Shown here one piece after another: positions 24,549 through 32,615 of a DNA stretch of 64,000 nt; the stretch's first letter is position 1; each line of letters starts with the position of its first letter. Position numbers and translations under genes: made by a program. The DNA comes from Pseudomonas sp. Irchel s3f7 (GTDB taxonomy: Bacteria > Pseudomonadota > Gammaproteobacteria > Pseudomonadales > Pseudomonadaceae), in assembly GCF_900187615.1 (NCBI RefSeq), contig NZ_FYDO01000031.1:1-64000 (forward strand), written 5' to 3'. Under the pieces are notes generated by a model. The model did not search any database, was not told where the DNA came from, and saw only the letters and a program-made list of their open reading frames with translations.

Positions 24549-25508
24549 TTAGTGTCTGGGGGCTCTAACATTTCTGGCTGCGGAATTCAGTTCATCAACG
24601 AATTGCACCTGAGGTAATTCGCTCATTCGAGCGACGACTCGTTCAGGTCGATTTAGTTGTGCCCTTTGATCTGCCGAAAAACGCGTATTTTGTAGCGAGC
24701 GGCCAGAAGTAGATGGTACAGAGCGAGCGGTTGAGTGTGTGGGAGCAATAGGGTTTTGCGCTCTCGCTGGGGTGTACGGTGGTGGCGGATCCAGGTTCAA
24801 GCTGGAGAATGAAGGAGGCGAAACCTCTTGCAACGACAGTGTTGAATACCGAGGGGGATTATCGAAGGCTCGGGCTGCCGACTGAAACCATTGAGTGCCT
24901 CTAGCAGTTGCTGCTCGTGCCGCCCTGTAAGCCAGCGTTACGCTGGCGACACCCGCGGTCATCCCTGCGCTTGCCAAAACCGGTGCAATAACGGAGGCAG
25001 GATTTGCGAATGCTACTGCCCCAAGCAATATGCCAGTCGCGCCGGTACCTAACGCCAAAACCCCTTGTCCGCTGAAGCGAGCACTGCTGGATAACGCAAG
25101 AGCCATTCCGCCTATAGAAGACGACCCTCCCATGAATCCAGCAAGTTTGCTCAAAATGATCGGTAGAGCGACGCGTCCTGTTGGATCTCGATGATTGATT
25201 GGGTCTGCGAGGCAATACGTGTATGAGTTCAATCCACCCGCACCAAACGGGCTCAGTTTGTCTGGGCTATGGAAGCGCATCAATATCGGGTTATAGGCTC
25301 TATAGCCATTACCCAGCATGTACCAACCCGTATGACGCTCTCGACATTGGCCATTGAATCCTAAGCCAGTTGATGGCAGGTACGTGCCTGAGAGGTGGCC
25401 ATAGACGGTATATGTCATGTGGCTTGTTTCGTACCGGTTCACTTCGGCCAGCACGGATTGGTTCTGGCTGGTTGCAAGTAGAACTGTGCGGCTGGTGGGT
25501 TGGGCCAT
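24549..25508 (-). CDS. Orphan Rhs core-domain protein with variable C-terminus
   Basis: 319 residues. The first 112 residues form a short Rhs/YD module ending in the Rhs core signature: GLGFNGQCRERHTGWYMLGN, YNPILMRFHSPDKLSPFG and NSYTYCLADPINHRDPTGR. The C-terminal part after DPTGR differs: two hydrophobic stretches (about 113-205, Gly/Ala-rich) and a Pro/Ser-rich tail (PPSFSSLNLDPPPPYTP). It lacks the thousand-residue cage of true Rhs toxins and a PAAR domain. Such stand-alone Rhs tips are repeated in Pseudomonas genomes. No immunity gene is recognisable next to it. Toxin function is only a possibility. Confidence 0.8.
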   Translation of the reverse strand: MAQPTSRTVLLATSQNQSVLAEVNRYETSHMTYTVYGHLSGTYLPSTGLGFNGQCRERHTGWYMLGNGYRAYNPILMRFHSPDKLSPFGAGGLNSYTYCLADPINHRDPTGRVALPIILSKLAGFMGGSSSIGGMALALSSSARFSGQGVLALGTGATGILLGAVAFANPASVIAPVLASAGMTAGVASVTLAYRAARAATARGTQWFQSAARAFDNPPRYSTLSLQEVSPPSFSSLNLDPPPPYTPARAQNPIAPTHSTARSVPSTSGRSLQNTRFSADQRAQLNRPERVVARMSELPQVQFVDELNSAARNVRAPRH

Positions 25509-25851
25509 GGGATTGTGTCTTTGCGTTCAAGGATGTGATCACGCTGTTTTACAGCAAACGATCCAGTCGCTGTACTAGCAGAACTGATAGTCCCTTAGCC
25601 CTAATCCGGCCTTCATCGCATTAAAAAAACGTGAGTGATCGTCTCCCGGTACAGACGATCTTCGATTTAAGAACTGAACTGGTTCGGCTGAGAAAAGTTA
25701 GGCGGGTGTTTCAACCCATCGGCTCACAGGGCCGCATCCGGGAATGATCGTTTTCATATTTTTCGATCAGCAGCGGACTTTAGGGTGTTCGTGAACTCGA
25801 GGCATAAAACCGGCCACAGGGGCCGGTTGATTTCTCGCTGAAGCACTGTCA
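25509..25851. other. Intergenic region upstream of the Rhs gene and downstream of hicB
   Basis: 343 nt without a convincing gene. It holds the hicB terminator hairpin (25809-25827) and the Rhs leader. Confidence 0.5.
25809..25827 (-). terminator. Intrinsic terminator after hicB
   Basis: On the minus strand: stem ACCGGCC, loop CCTGT, GGCCGGT, then TTTATG. It lies 25 nt past the hicB stop codon. Confidence 0.7.
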
Positions 25852-26265
25852 TCAGCCCTGCTGCAACACCTTGAGTGCCGCCGAGGCCAAAAAGCCCGAA
25901 CGGCTTTTCTCTTCCGGATGGTGCAGCACGTACTCATCAATACGGTTGAGCAGGTAACCCGGAAGCGTGATGTTCAGCTTCTGGGCCTTACCCAGATACT
26001 TGGTAACGTCGATGTCCACCAGCGCCCACGCACACCCGGCATATTTCGGGTCAGCTGCGTGCAAGGTCACTTTGTTGGCTGGTGGAATGGGCGAGCCGTC
26101 TTCGGCCAGAATCTCGAAATGGCCTTCGATGGCTTCCCGGGCCATCGCCATCGCGTCATCCAGATCTTCCCCGGCGGAAAAGCAGCCCGGAATGTCGGGG
26201 ACTTCAACGCCCCAGGCGTGCTCGTCGTCGCCCATCGAAATCGCAATTGGATAAAGCATGTTCAT
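25852..26265 (-). CDS. hicB: HicB antitoxin
   Basis: 137 residues. The N-terminal HicB fold with YPIAISMGDDEHAWGVEVPDIPGCFSAGEDLDDAMAMAREAIEGH (the partially degraded RNase-H-like domain, described in order) binds the toxin. The C-terminal ITLPGYLLNRIDEYV with SRSGFLASAALKVL is a ribbon-helix-helix DNA-binding domain. GGAGG stands 3 nt before the first ATG and 9 nt before the third codon (26259), so the true start may be the latter. It follows hicA by 31 nt. Confidence 0.9.
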   Translation of the reverse strand: MNMLYPIAISMGDDEHAWGVEVPDIPGCFSAGEDLDDAMAMAREAIEGHFEILAEDGSPIPPANKVTLHAADPKYAGCAWALVDIDVTKYLGKAQKLNITLPGYLLNRIDEYVLHHPEEKSRSGFLASAALKVLQQG

Positions 26266-26296
26266 TGTCCTCCGAGGACTTGGCGCCTAGCACTCG

Positions 26297-26476
26297 TCAG
26301 AGCAGCGCCTGTTGCAAAATACTGATGGCCGTTTTCTTGAGCAGATCTTTCTTCGGGTGAGGGACTGTCACCAACCCCGGCTTGGTCGGGTGCTTGAAGT
26401 GATGATGGCTGCCTCTGACTCGTACCAGATACCAGCCGTCCGCAATGAGTTGGCTTATCAAAAAACGGCTATTCAC
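26297..26476 (-). CDS. hicA: HicA mRNA interferase toxin (GTG start)
   Basis: 59 residues, the family's normal size. It is a dsRBD-like fold with the catalytic histidine in RVRGSHHHFKHP and the ending GLVTVPHPKKDLLKKTAISILQQA. The start is GTG at 26476, preceded by GGGAGGTGAT; the frame remains open to 26554, but those residues do not fit HicA. HicA cleaves mRNA and HicB neutralises it. A promoter lies at 26505-26532. Confidence 0.9.
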   Translation of the reverse strand: MNSRFLISQLIADGWYLVRVRGSHHHFKHPTKPGLVTVPHPKKDLLKKTAISILQQALL

Positions 26477-26504
26477 ATCACCTCCCTGTGGTGTGCTTGT
26501 GGTT

Positions 26505-26532
26505 ACTATACCTACTGATTTTTTGTAATCAA
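26505..26532 (-). promoter_or_regulatory. Promoter of hicAB
   Basis: On the minus strand TTGATT (26532-26527), a 16-nt spacer, and TATAGT (26510-26505), about 30 nt before the hicA GTG. Confidence 0.6.
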
Positions 26533-26667
26533 CACTATAACCACCGAATCTCACGGGTTCGGCGGTGCAGCGATAGGAATCGAGTCTAGGAGGGCGCTGC
26601 GGGAATGGCTTTGTGCAAGTCTTGGTTTACGTGTTTTGTGTATTTCGAGGTTTTTCGTCAGGTACGC

Positions 26668-26910
26668 TCACACGAAATCGCTGGTGCCGATGAAGGGTTC
26701 CAGATCACGAGGCGTCAGGCCTTGTTGATCCATGCGAAATTTAATTGCCTCAATCGGATCCGAGGGGGGCATCGGGTAATGTTCGTCTTCGTACTTTTCG
26801 ATGAGCAGCGCAAGAACTTCCAACTCATCGCCTTCCGAGCCCCACAATTGCTCAACACGAGCAAATGCAGCGGTCAGGTCTTCTTGGCTGCGAATAGGTT
26901 TAATATTCAT
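26668..26910 (-). pseudogene. higA: Truncated HigA-type antitoxin lacking its HTH
   Basis: 80 codons beginning MNIKPIRSQEDLTAAFARVEQLWG. It continues through the COG5499 HigA signature DELEVLALLIEKYEDEHYPM, DPIEAIKFRMDQQGLTPRDLEPFIG. Intact relatives continue with the second half of the HTH and reach about 115-130 residues. Here the reading frame ends after GTSDFV, so the recognition helix and C-terminal half are missing. It starts at ATG 26910, overlapping the stop of the higB remnant. DNA binding and autoregulation should be lost. Confidence 0.75.
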
Positions 26911-27194
26911 CACACGGTCTCCGTGTTGATCTGATCGTACTGAGCGTGAGTGCTAACGAATCGTATGAAACCAAGTTGGCGTTGGTAATCAATTGCCATG
27001 AACACTCGGTACTAGTTGCCACCGATGTTGAATACAACCCTGCCACCCTTGAAGATGCTGGTCGTTCTAAGCTCCGCTTTGACCTCGGTTTTTTCCATGT
27101 GCCGATACCCTTCAACCAGTGGTGTTTCGGGGTCAGCATAAGCCGGACTACTTTCCCAGAACTCCCGCAATGTCCCTTTTGCAATCACACGCAC
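26910..27194 (-). pseudogene. higB: HigB-type toxin interrupted by an amber codon
   Basis: The frame from GTG 27194 reads VRVIAKGTLREFWESSPAYA and later FKGGRVVFNIGGN. It then meets TAG at 27014-27012 (codon 61) and continues in the same frame as YRVFMAIDYQRQLGFIRF and THAQYDQINTETV up to TGA at 26910. Intact HigB/YgjN proteins have Lys at the TAG position (GGNKYR), so one AAG to TAG change explains the break. Without the catalytic C-terminal strands the toxin should be inactive. SD-like GCGAGG precedes the GTG. The truncated higA follows directly. Confidence 0.85.
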
Positions 27195-27539
27195 TGCATT
27201 ACCTCGCGTTTTGGGAGATGGTGGTCGTCGCTTCAAAGAGATGCAATCCTGGATCTGGACGAAATCCGTTACCGGACAAGAACAAACGTTAACAAAACTC
27301 AGATTTTGCGACGTTAATTTTTCAGGATATGGAAATGCTGACCAAATTGCGCCAACAGATTGGAGCTTCCAGGCGCGTAAATCACAATGGGCGGCTGCAA
27401 TACCTATCAAGCTCCTGCCGCTTTTCATGAAGCTGCTTTCGTCGACTTTCAATACGATGAAGCGCTGCGCGTTGGTCGAATTGCTTTCGCGCTGATTGAC
27501 AGAAACTAACGAGCGATTCTGTTCAAAGAGCGTAATTAA
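27195..27539. other. Degraded accessory DNA with a short frame
   Basis: 345 nt upstream of higB. It contains a 40-codon frame at 27387-27509 (MGGCNTYQAPAAFHEAAFVD ... ) whose composition looks like the C-terminal end of a lost gene. No family was recognised and no ribosome site is clear. AT content rises toward the right. Confidence 0.3.
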
Positions 27540-28008
27540 CCAGAAATATCAATTTTTGATTTCGTCTCTGCCTACTCATGCGCTATTTTTGTTAACGAAA
27601 ATGGCAATATGGGCGCGTCTGGTCTCGGGGGCGCGTGATGGCTCACATAGCACGGAAACAGTATCACTCATCAGAGGCGATGAATGGGTAGCTGAAAATT
27701 CGACCGCCATAACAAAAATTGATTTTATAAAAAATGATGTCGAAGGGCACGAATCCAAAGTAATACATGGCTTGAAGCAAGCATTATTTAAATTCCGCCC
27801 CATCATCATGCTTGAATATAGCGAACAATCAAGCGTCACAATATTTAGAAATGACGGCATTTTTGAAACATATTTAAATGATTGTGAAATGTTTGTTTTA
27901 GGTAGCAACTATGACCCCGCTTGTTATGGTGGCAAGCCATTTGTAAGCATTAAGAGAATTCTTGCAAAAAAAACTGAAAAAGAAAACAGCAAAACTTTAT
28001 TGTTTTAA
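27540..28008 (+). pseudogene. FkbM-family methyltransferase remnant
   Basis: The C-terminal part reads SLIRGDEWVAENSTAITKIDFIKNDVEGHESKVIHG (reported here as successive motifs) and FRPIIMLEYSEQ, which is the FkbM methyltransferase core (IDFIKxDVEGHE). The preceding segment IFDFVSA and IFVNENGNMGASGL lies in another frame and stops at TGA near 27645, so a frameshift occurred around 27635-27650. The SAM-binding N-terminus is missing. The region is markedly AT-rich compared with its neighbours, suggesting import, probably from a polysaccharide or flagellin modification cluster. Confidence 0.7.
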
Positions 28009-28100
28009 TGCCGCGCACCCATAGGACAGTATTTTAATTGTTCCTAAAGAGAATATTTTATTTCTCCCTGGCTCAAACTTTATTAATGGAAATCCATAAC

Positions 28101-28448
28101 ATGCGTACGCGTATCACTTATGCAAAGAAAGTTCGCCGCGAGTTTTACAAAACTGTGTGGTTTTATTTTCTTGTTGTCTCGCCGATTTTTTTAATGCTCA
28201 TTTTTATTATCTCGCTGCTCGGTCTGATCATCAGTCAGCTCGAAGGGTGGAGCGCATTTGAAGGTATTTACTTTGCTTTTGTCACCGGCCTGACCATCGG
28301 TTACGGCGACCTGGCGCCCAAACTGGCTACCTCGCGTTTCCTTGCCATCGTGCTTGGTTTTAACGGCGTGCTGATGACGGCCATCTTTGCAGCTATCAGT
28401 ATTAAGGCCATTGAAGTCACCGCTCGTGCGGCAAGTACCGATGAGTAG
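28101..28448 (+). CDS. Two-TM potassium channel family protein
   Basis: 115 residues: membrane helix 1 (about 19-45), pore helix with selectivity filter FVTGLTIGYGDLAP (TIGYGD at 65-70), and membrane helix 2 (about 80-103), then a very short tail. It is an Ion_trans_2 pore without an RCK or other regulatory domain, so it would form a simple tetrameric K+ channel. The frame is open from 28038; 28101 was chosen because family-like sequence begins there. It lies in the AT-rich accessory zone. Confidence 0.8.
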   Translation: MRTRITYAKKVRREFYKTVWFYFLVVSPIFLMLIFIISLLGLIISQLEGWSAFEGIYFAFVTGLTIGYGDLAPKLATSRFLAIVLGFNGVLMTAIFAAISIKAIEVTARAASTDE

Positions 28449-28719
28449 GACTGGCGCAATAAGCAGAACCATCTAGCCTCAAGCTCAAGGTTTGAGCAGT
28501 AGTTACGGCCCTAGAGAACAGATTGGTGCCGCCACCAGATTGACGAGGAAACTCGCTGTGCCAGGTGCCCGCTTTGTCGCGGGCTTCCCAGTAGAAGTAG
28601 GGCACTTTCGGCCCTCTGGATTGAGCGACAACATCAATGAATTTGTCTTCAAACGTCATCTAAAGCGTCTTAAGTGCCCTAATTTCCCGCCGCGTCTTAC
28701 AGAGGAATCGTTTTAGCCC

Positions 28720-30018
28720 ATGGATATCAAGCAGCTCTGGCTCAACCTCCAAGACCTCTGGGGTGCCCTCGATCAACACCCGCTCCTGCATACAAGCCTG
28801 GCGCTGATGCTGTTATTGGTCATTGCGCTGGTCCTCGGACGAGTGGCGCGGTACCTCATGTTTCATACGACCAAAATGCTCGGTCGCCAACCGACACTGC
28901 ACTGGATCAACGACTTTTACTACAACAAGGTCTTTCATCGCCTGGTCCAGGCGACGCCGTTGCTGGTGATTCAGTTCGGCCTGCGCCTGGTGCCAGGGCT
29001 GAGCACGACCGCCCTGAATTTCCTCAGCAATGCGTCGCTGGCGCTCACCTTTCTGTTTCTGTTGCTGGCGGTCACATCCCTACTCAATGCGTCGCTGGAC
29101 ATCTACGCGCGCACCGAACACGCCCTTACCCGTTCGATCAAAGGTTACGTGCACCTGACAAAAATGGTCTTGTACGCGCTGGGCGCGATCATTATTGTCG
29201 CCACCCTGATCGACCGTTCGCCGCTGTTGCTGCTCTCGGGTCTGGGCGCCATGTCGGCGGTGATTATTTTGGTCTACAAGGACACGCTGCTGTCGTTTGT
29301 GGCCGGTGTGCAACTGACCAGCAGCGACATGCTGCGGGTGGGCGACTGGATCGAGATGCCGCAGGTCGGCGCTGACGGTGACGTGGTCGACATCACGCTG
29401 CACACGGTGAAGGTGCAAAACTTCGACAAGACAATTATTTCGATCCCGACCTGGCGCTTGATGTCCGAGTCGTTCAAGAACTGGCGTGGAATGCAACAAT
29501 CCGGCGGTCGACGGATCAAACGCAGCTTGTTCATCGACGCCAGCGGCGTGCGTTTCATCCGCGATGATGAAGAGCAGAAATTGTCGCAGGTGCATCTGGT
29601 GAGCGATTACATCGGTCGCAAACAGGTCGAACTCAAAGCCTGGAACGAAGCGAAGGGCAATGTGGCAGCGATATCGGCCAACCACCGGCGGATGACCAAC
29701 ATCGGGACCTTCCGCGCTTATGCGCTGGAGTATCTAAAAAGTCACTCGGCGATACAGCCGAGCATGACCTGTATGGTCCGCCAGATGCAGGCCACCGCGC
29801 AGGGCATTCCGCTGGAAATCTACTGTTTCACAAGCACAACGGCGTGGGCGGATTACGAGCAGATTCAGGGGGATATTTTCGATTACTTGGTGGCGGTGCT
29901 GCCTGAGTTTGGGTTGAGTCTTTATCAACAGCCGAGTGGCGGGGATTTGCGTACAGGTCTGCTGCCAGCGATCCTCGGCGCAAGCCATATTCCCGAACCG
30001 GAAAAGCACATCATGTAA
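28720..30018 (+). CDS. ybdG: Mechanosensitive ion channel, YbdG/MscM type
   Basis: 432 residues with five N-terminal membrane helices (to about residue 200). The MscS-like pore and beta domain follow, containing LLSGLGAMSAVIILVYKDTLLSFVAGVQL (described as the TM3 segment), DMLRVGDWIEMP, and VVDITLHTVKVQNFDKTIISIPT. The C-terminal cytoplasmic domain matches YbdG length (about 415). It gives osmotic protection in E. coli. A weak hairpin terminator follows. Confidence 0.9.
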   Translation: MDIKQLWLNLQDLWGALDQHPLLHTSLALMLLLVIALVLGRVARYLMFHTTKMLGRQPTLHWINDFYYNKVFHRLVQATPLLVIQFGLRLVPGLSTTALNFLSNASLALTFLFLLLAVTSLLNASLDIYARTEHALTRSIKGYVHLTKMVLYALGAIIIVATLIDRSPLLLLSGLGAMSAVIILVYKDTLLSFVAGVQLTSSDMLRVGDWIEMPQVGADGDVVDITLHTVKVQNFDKTIISIPTWRLMSESFKNWRGMQQSGGRRIKRSLFIDASGVRFIRDDEEQKLSQVHLVSDYIGRKQVELKAWNEAKGNVAAISANHRRMTNIGTFRAYALEYLKSHSAIQPSMTCMVRQMQATAQGIPLEIYCFTSTTAWADYEQIQGDIFDYLVAVLPEFGLSLYQQPSGGDLRTGLLPAILGASHIPEPEKHIM

Positions 30019-30020
30019 CA

Positions 30021-30042
30021 CCGCAATCCCCTGCGGCTTTTA
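30021..30042 (+). terminator. Weak terminator after the channel gene
   Basis: CCGCA (30021-30025), ATCCCC, TGCGG (30032-30036), then CTTTTA. Short stem, low confidence. Confidence 0.4.
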
Positions 30043-30106
30043 CCGACCTTTTTAGGCAAAAAAAACCGCCCCAACCGAAGCTGGAGCGGTCCACTGCTCG
30101 ACCGTG

Positions 30107-30253
30107 TTACAGGTCGTCGATGTGATCTCGCAGCAATTCGAATAGGATCTGGTACACCTCGTCGGCGTCCTCCATGGCGAGCGTATTGGTAGTCAATCCT
30201 TTAGCATCCGTGGCTATAAAGGAATCTAAAAAGAATTTTACGTATGGCAGAAA
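30107..30253 (-). pseudogene. C-terminal ORF remnant
   Basis: An open frame ending at TAA 30107. It reads back through LLFLPYVKFFLDSF, IATDAKGLTTNTLA and MEDADEVYQILFELLRDHID. It looks like the tail of a protein but has no start signal or recognised family. It lies between the channel gene and the half-tRNA, so it may be debris of an excised element. Confidence 0.3.
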
Positions 30254-30291
30254 CAACAAAGGCCTGCATCGCTGCAAGCCTTTGATTTATA

Positions 30292-30338
30292 TGGTATCGG
30301 TACCAAGAATCGAGCCCGGGACCTACTGATTACAAGTG
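30292..30338 (-). other. 3' half of a tRNA-Thr(UGU)-like gene: attachment-site remnant
   Basis: On the minus strand it reads ACTTGTAATCAGTAGGTCCC, then GGGCTCGATTCTTGGTACCG and ATACCA. This is an anticodon loop (TGT), variable loop, T-arm (CCGGG/CTTGG with CTCGATT loop) and acceptor end with CCA. The 5' half is absent: the bases before the loop no longer pair with the anticodon stem. Similarity starting at the anticodon loop is what phage and island integrases leave. Confidence 0.65.
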
Positions 30339-30440
30339 CAGTAGGCGTCGGCTGAACAGTCGAAAGCCCGAAACTGACCCCAATACAGCCCCCAACTGAA
30401 TGCAGTCATGTGCATGCACCGCTGGAGGCCTTGAAATTAG

Positions 30441-30514
30441 TGGAGCGGGTGAAGGGAATCGAACCCTCGTTATCAGCTTGGGAAGCTGGAGTAATGCCAT
30501 TATACGACACCCGC
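30441..30514 (-). tRNA. glyU: tRNA-Gly(CCC)
   Basis: 74 nt including an encoded CCA. The acceptor stem GCGGGTG pairs with CACCCGC, with discriminator T before CCA. The anticodon loop TTCCCAA gives anticodon CCC, and the T-loop is GGTTCGATTCC within GAGGGTTCGATTCCCTT. It aligns closely with E. coli tRNA-Gly(CCC). It is next to the half-tRNA remnant. Confidence 0.95.
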
Positions 30515-30619
30515 TCAGAGCGGTGACTTTGTACCAGATGTGCGCGTGGAAATGAAGTTTTTCTTTGCGCCAGACGGGTTTAGCGCAGATGAGACATGGC
30601 AAGGACCGGGTAACGGTCG

Positions 30620-30684
30620 TTCGCGGGCAAGCCTCGGCTACAGGAATACAATCAACACTGTAGCGCGGGGCTTGCTCGCGATGA
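30620..30684. repeat. REP inverted pair
   Basis: TTCGCGGGCAAGCC with CGGCTACAGG near 30620-30643, and TGTAGCGCGGGGCTTGCTCGCG ending near 30681. It lies between tRNA-Gly and the phaG stop codon. Confidence 0.75.
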
Positions 30685-30691
30685 CGCTGTT

Positions 30692-31576
30692 TCAGATGGC
30701 CAATGCATGGTGGTCCTGGACGTAGTGGTAACGCGGTCGGCTTTCATGCTGTGCCGGTTTCAGGAAGCCCAACAGTGCGTTGCGGCTGTCTCGGCAAGCG
30801 GCTTTGTGCTCCATGTCGAGAAAGTGGCCGGTGGCCTGGAGGGTGCTGAACGTGCTGTGTTGCACGTGCCCGGCGAACAATCGGGCGTCGTCGGCGGCGG
30901 TGTATTCGTCCCATTCGCCGTTGAGGAACAGCACCGGTACGCCGATTTTCTTCGCCGCGTGCAAATAGCACTGGCGATCGCTGTGCAGCACGTCGTTGAT
31001 GTGGAAGTGCATCTGCCCGTATTCATGCTCGGCCAGGGAGCTGACGTGACGGTAGTTGAAGCGCTTGAACAACGACGGCAAGTGTTTGCCGATGGTGTCG
31101 TTGACCAAATGCCCAACGCGGTCGCCGTCGCGGCTGCCCAGATAGTCGACGCCGCGCTCGAGGTAATCGAGCATGTGCGCGTTGATCACCGGGGAGAACG
31201 AGCTGATCACGGCTTTTTCGATGCGCCGTGGTCGTTGCGACAGCGCCATCATGGTCGCCGCGCCACCCCAGGAAAACGACAGCACGTGTTCGGCGCCGAA
31301 GTGGTCGATCAGTTCCAGGAGGATCTGCCCTTCGATTTCCTTGGTGAGCATTTTTTCATGCAGGTTGTGGGCTTTCGACTTGCCCGCGTAGGGCTGGTCG
31401 TAGCAGACCACGTTGAACTGTGGATAGAGGTTTTTCACGGTTTGTGCAAACGACGCAGTCGTGGCCATCGAGCCGTTGACCAAGATAATGGTCTTCTCTG
31501 CGGCGTCTGCGCGATAGAACTCCGTGTAAACCCGATACTGACCTTGTATATCCAGCACAGCGATTTCTGGCCTCAT
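30692..31576 (-). CDS. phaG: (R)-3-hydroxyacyl-ACP thioesterase/transacylase PhaG
   Basis: 294 residues, nearly collinear with Pseudomonas PhaG: it begins MRPEIAVLDIQGQYRVYTEF and contains VNGSMATTASFAQTVKNL, the nucleophile elbow SFSWGGAATM, IGKHLPSLFKRFNYRHVSSL and ATGHFLDME with the catalytic His. PhaG links fatty-acid synthesis to medium-chain polyhydroxyalkanoate (PHA) precursors; its paralogue RhlA makes rhamnolipid precursors. The frame is open to 31669, but the conserved start is at 31576. Alone in its transcript. Confidence 0.93.
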   Translation of the reverse strand: MRPEIAVLDIQGQYRVYTEFYRADAAEKTIILVNGSMATTASFAQTVKNLYPQFNVVCYDQPYAGKSKAHNLHEKMLTKEIEGQILLELIDHFGAEHVLSFSWGGAATMMALSQRPRRIEKAVISSFSPVINAHMLDYLERGVDYLGSRDGDRVGHLVNDTIGKHLPSLFKRFNYRHVSSLAEHEYGQMHFHINDVLHSDRQCYLHAAKKIGVPVLFLNGEWDEYTAADDARLFAGHVQHSTFSTLQATGHFLDMEHKAACRDSRNALLGFLKPAQHESRPRYHYVQDHHALAI

Positions 31577-31888
31577 GTCATAAGACTCCTGGCAAGCGGG
31601 TATGCGCGCAAATGAGATTGCACGAGCTTTGTGACAGGTAGGCATACGCCTGGAATTTGAGAGGCCCATGTCGATCCATTGCAGTCCGGTCGACGGGTAT
31701 TGTTATTGGCGGGCAGTCTGCCGGATGAGGCCGGAACCCAAGGGTCCCTACCGGCAAAAAGTTTCTTAGAGGTATGGGGTGACTCGTCGGTCACATTTCG
31801 GCCGACGTCCTGATTCAAGCAGGGGTCACATCAATGTGCAAGTGCCGTTGGTAAATTGTTCGACAACTTCGGCTGAGCGGTCGATTGC
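31577..31888. promoter_or_regulatory. phaG leader region
   Basis: 312 nt between the rsuA stop and the phaG start. The promoter of phaG must lie here, but no convincing sigma70 or sigma54 box was recognised, and no gene is visible. Confidence 0.4.
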
Positions 31889-32581
31889 TTAGATCAATCC
31901 GATCTCTTCATCGCTCAATGGGCGGTATTTGCCCGGTTTCAACGCGTCGTCGAGCGTTAATGGCCCCATGCGTTCTCGGTGCAGGCGCAGCACCTTGTTG
32001 TCGAAGTGGCCGAACATGCGCTTGACCTGATGATAGCGACCTTCGACGATGCTCAGGCGTGCGGACTTTGGTCCGAGCAGCTCCAGGCTGGCGGGGAGGG
32101 TGGTGAGGTCTTCAAAGGCGAAGTACAGCCCTTCATTGAATTTGATCGCGTACTCGGGGCCGATGTCCTGTTCGGTTTCGACGTAATACACCTTCGGCAA
32201 TTTGGTCTGCGGTTGGGTCAGGCGTCGCGACCAACTGCCATCGTTGGTGATCAGCATCAGGCCGGTGGTGTTGAAATCCAGGCGTCCGGCGATGTGCAGA
32301 TCGTCCTTGTCCGGCTCTTGAATCAGGTCGAGCACGGTCGGGTGCTGCGGATCACGGGTAGCGCTCACGCAACCGGCAGGCTTGTGCAGCATGAAGTGGC
32401 GCAGGGGTTTTCCGATTTGCAGCACATCGTTGTCGACTTCGACGCGGCTGAATTCACGGACTTCAGCGTGTGGGTCGCTGACGATTTTTCCGTCAACACG
32501 GACGCGTTTTTCCACCAGCAACAGGCGCACTTGCTTACGGTTGAAGCAGGGCAGGTTACTGAGGAATCGGTCAACACGCAT
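31889..32581 (-). CDS. rsuA: 16S rRNA pseudouridine(516) synthase
   Basis: 230 residues, same size as E. coli RsuA (231). An N-terminal S4 RNA-binding domain (MRVDRFLSNLPCFNRKQVRLLL) is followed by the catalytic domain with the nucleophilic Asp in AGRLDFNTTGLMLITNDG, then PKVYYVE and IVEGRYHQVKRMF. It isomerises U516 of 16S rRNA. RluE/F relatives are excluded by the RsuA-like HxRERMGPLTLD ending. It is followed, upstream in map terms, by the CWC gene in the same direction. Confidence 0.88.
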   Translation of the reverse strand: MRVDRFLSNLPCFNRKQVRLLLVEKRVRVDGKIVSDPHAEVREFSRVEVDNDVLQIGKPLRHFMLHKPAGCVSATRDPQHPTVLDLIQEPDKDDLHIAGRLDFNTTGLMLITNDGSWSRRLTQPQTKLPKVYYVETEQDIGPEYAIKFNEGLYFAFEDLTTLPASLELLGPKSARLSIVEGRYHQVKRMFGHFDNKVLRLHRERMGPLTLDDALKPGKYRPLSDEEIGLI

Positions 32582-32615
32582 GAATTAACGATCAGTGAAG
32601 AAAGGGCCGCGCATC

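Noticed and set aside
28417..28659. 80-codon minus-strand frame between the K+ channel and ybdG genes
   Set aside because: It looks somewhat protein-like (VPYFYWEARDKAGTWHSEF) but overlaps the channel gene end, lacks a clear ribosome site and matches nothing I know; left as possible debris.
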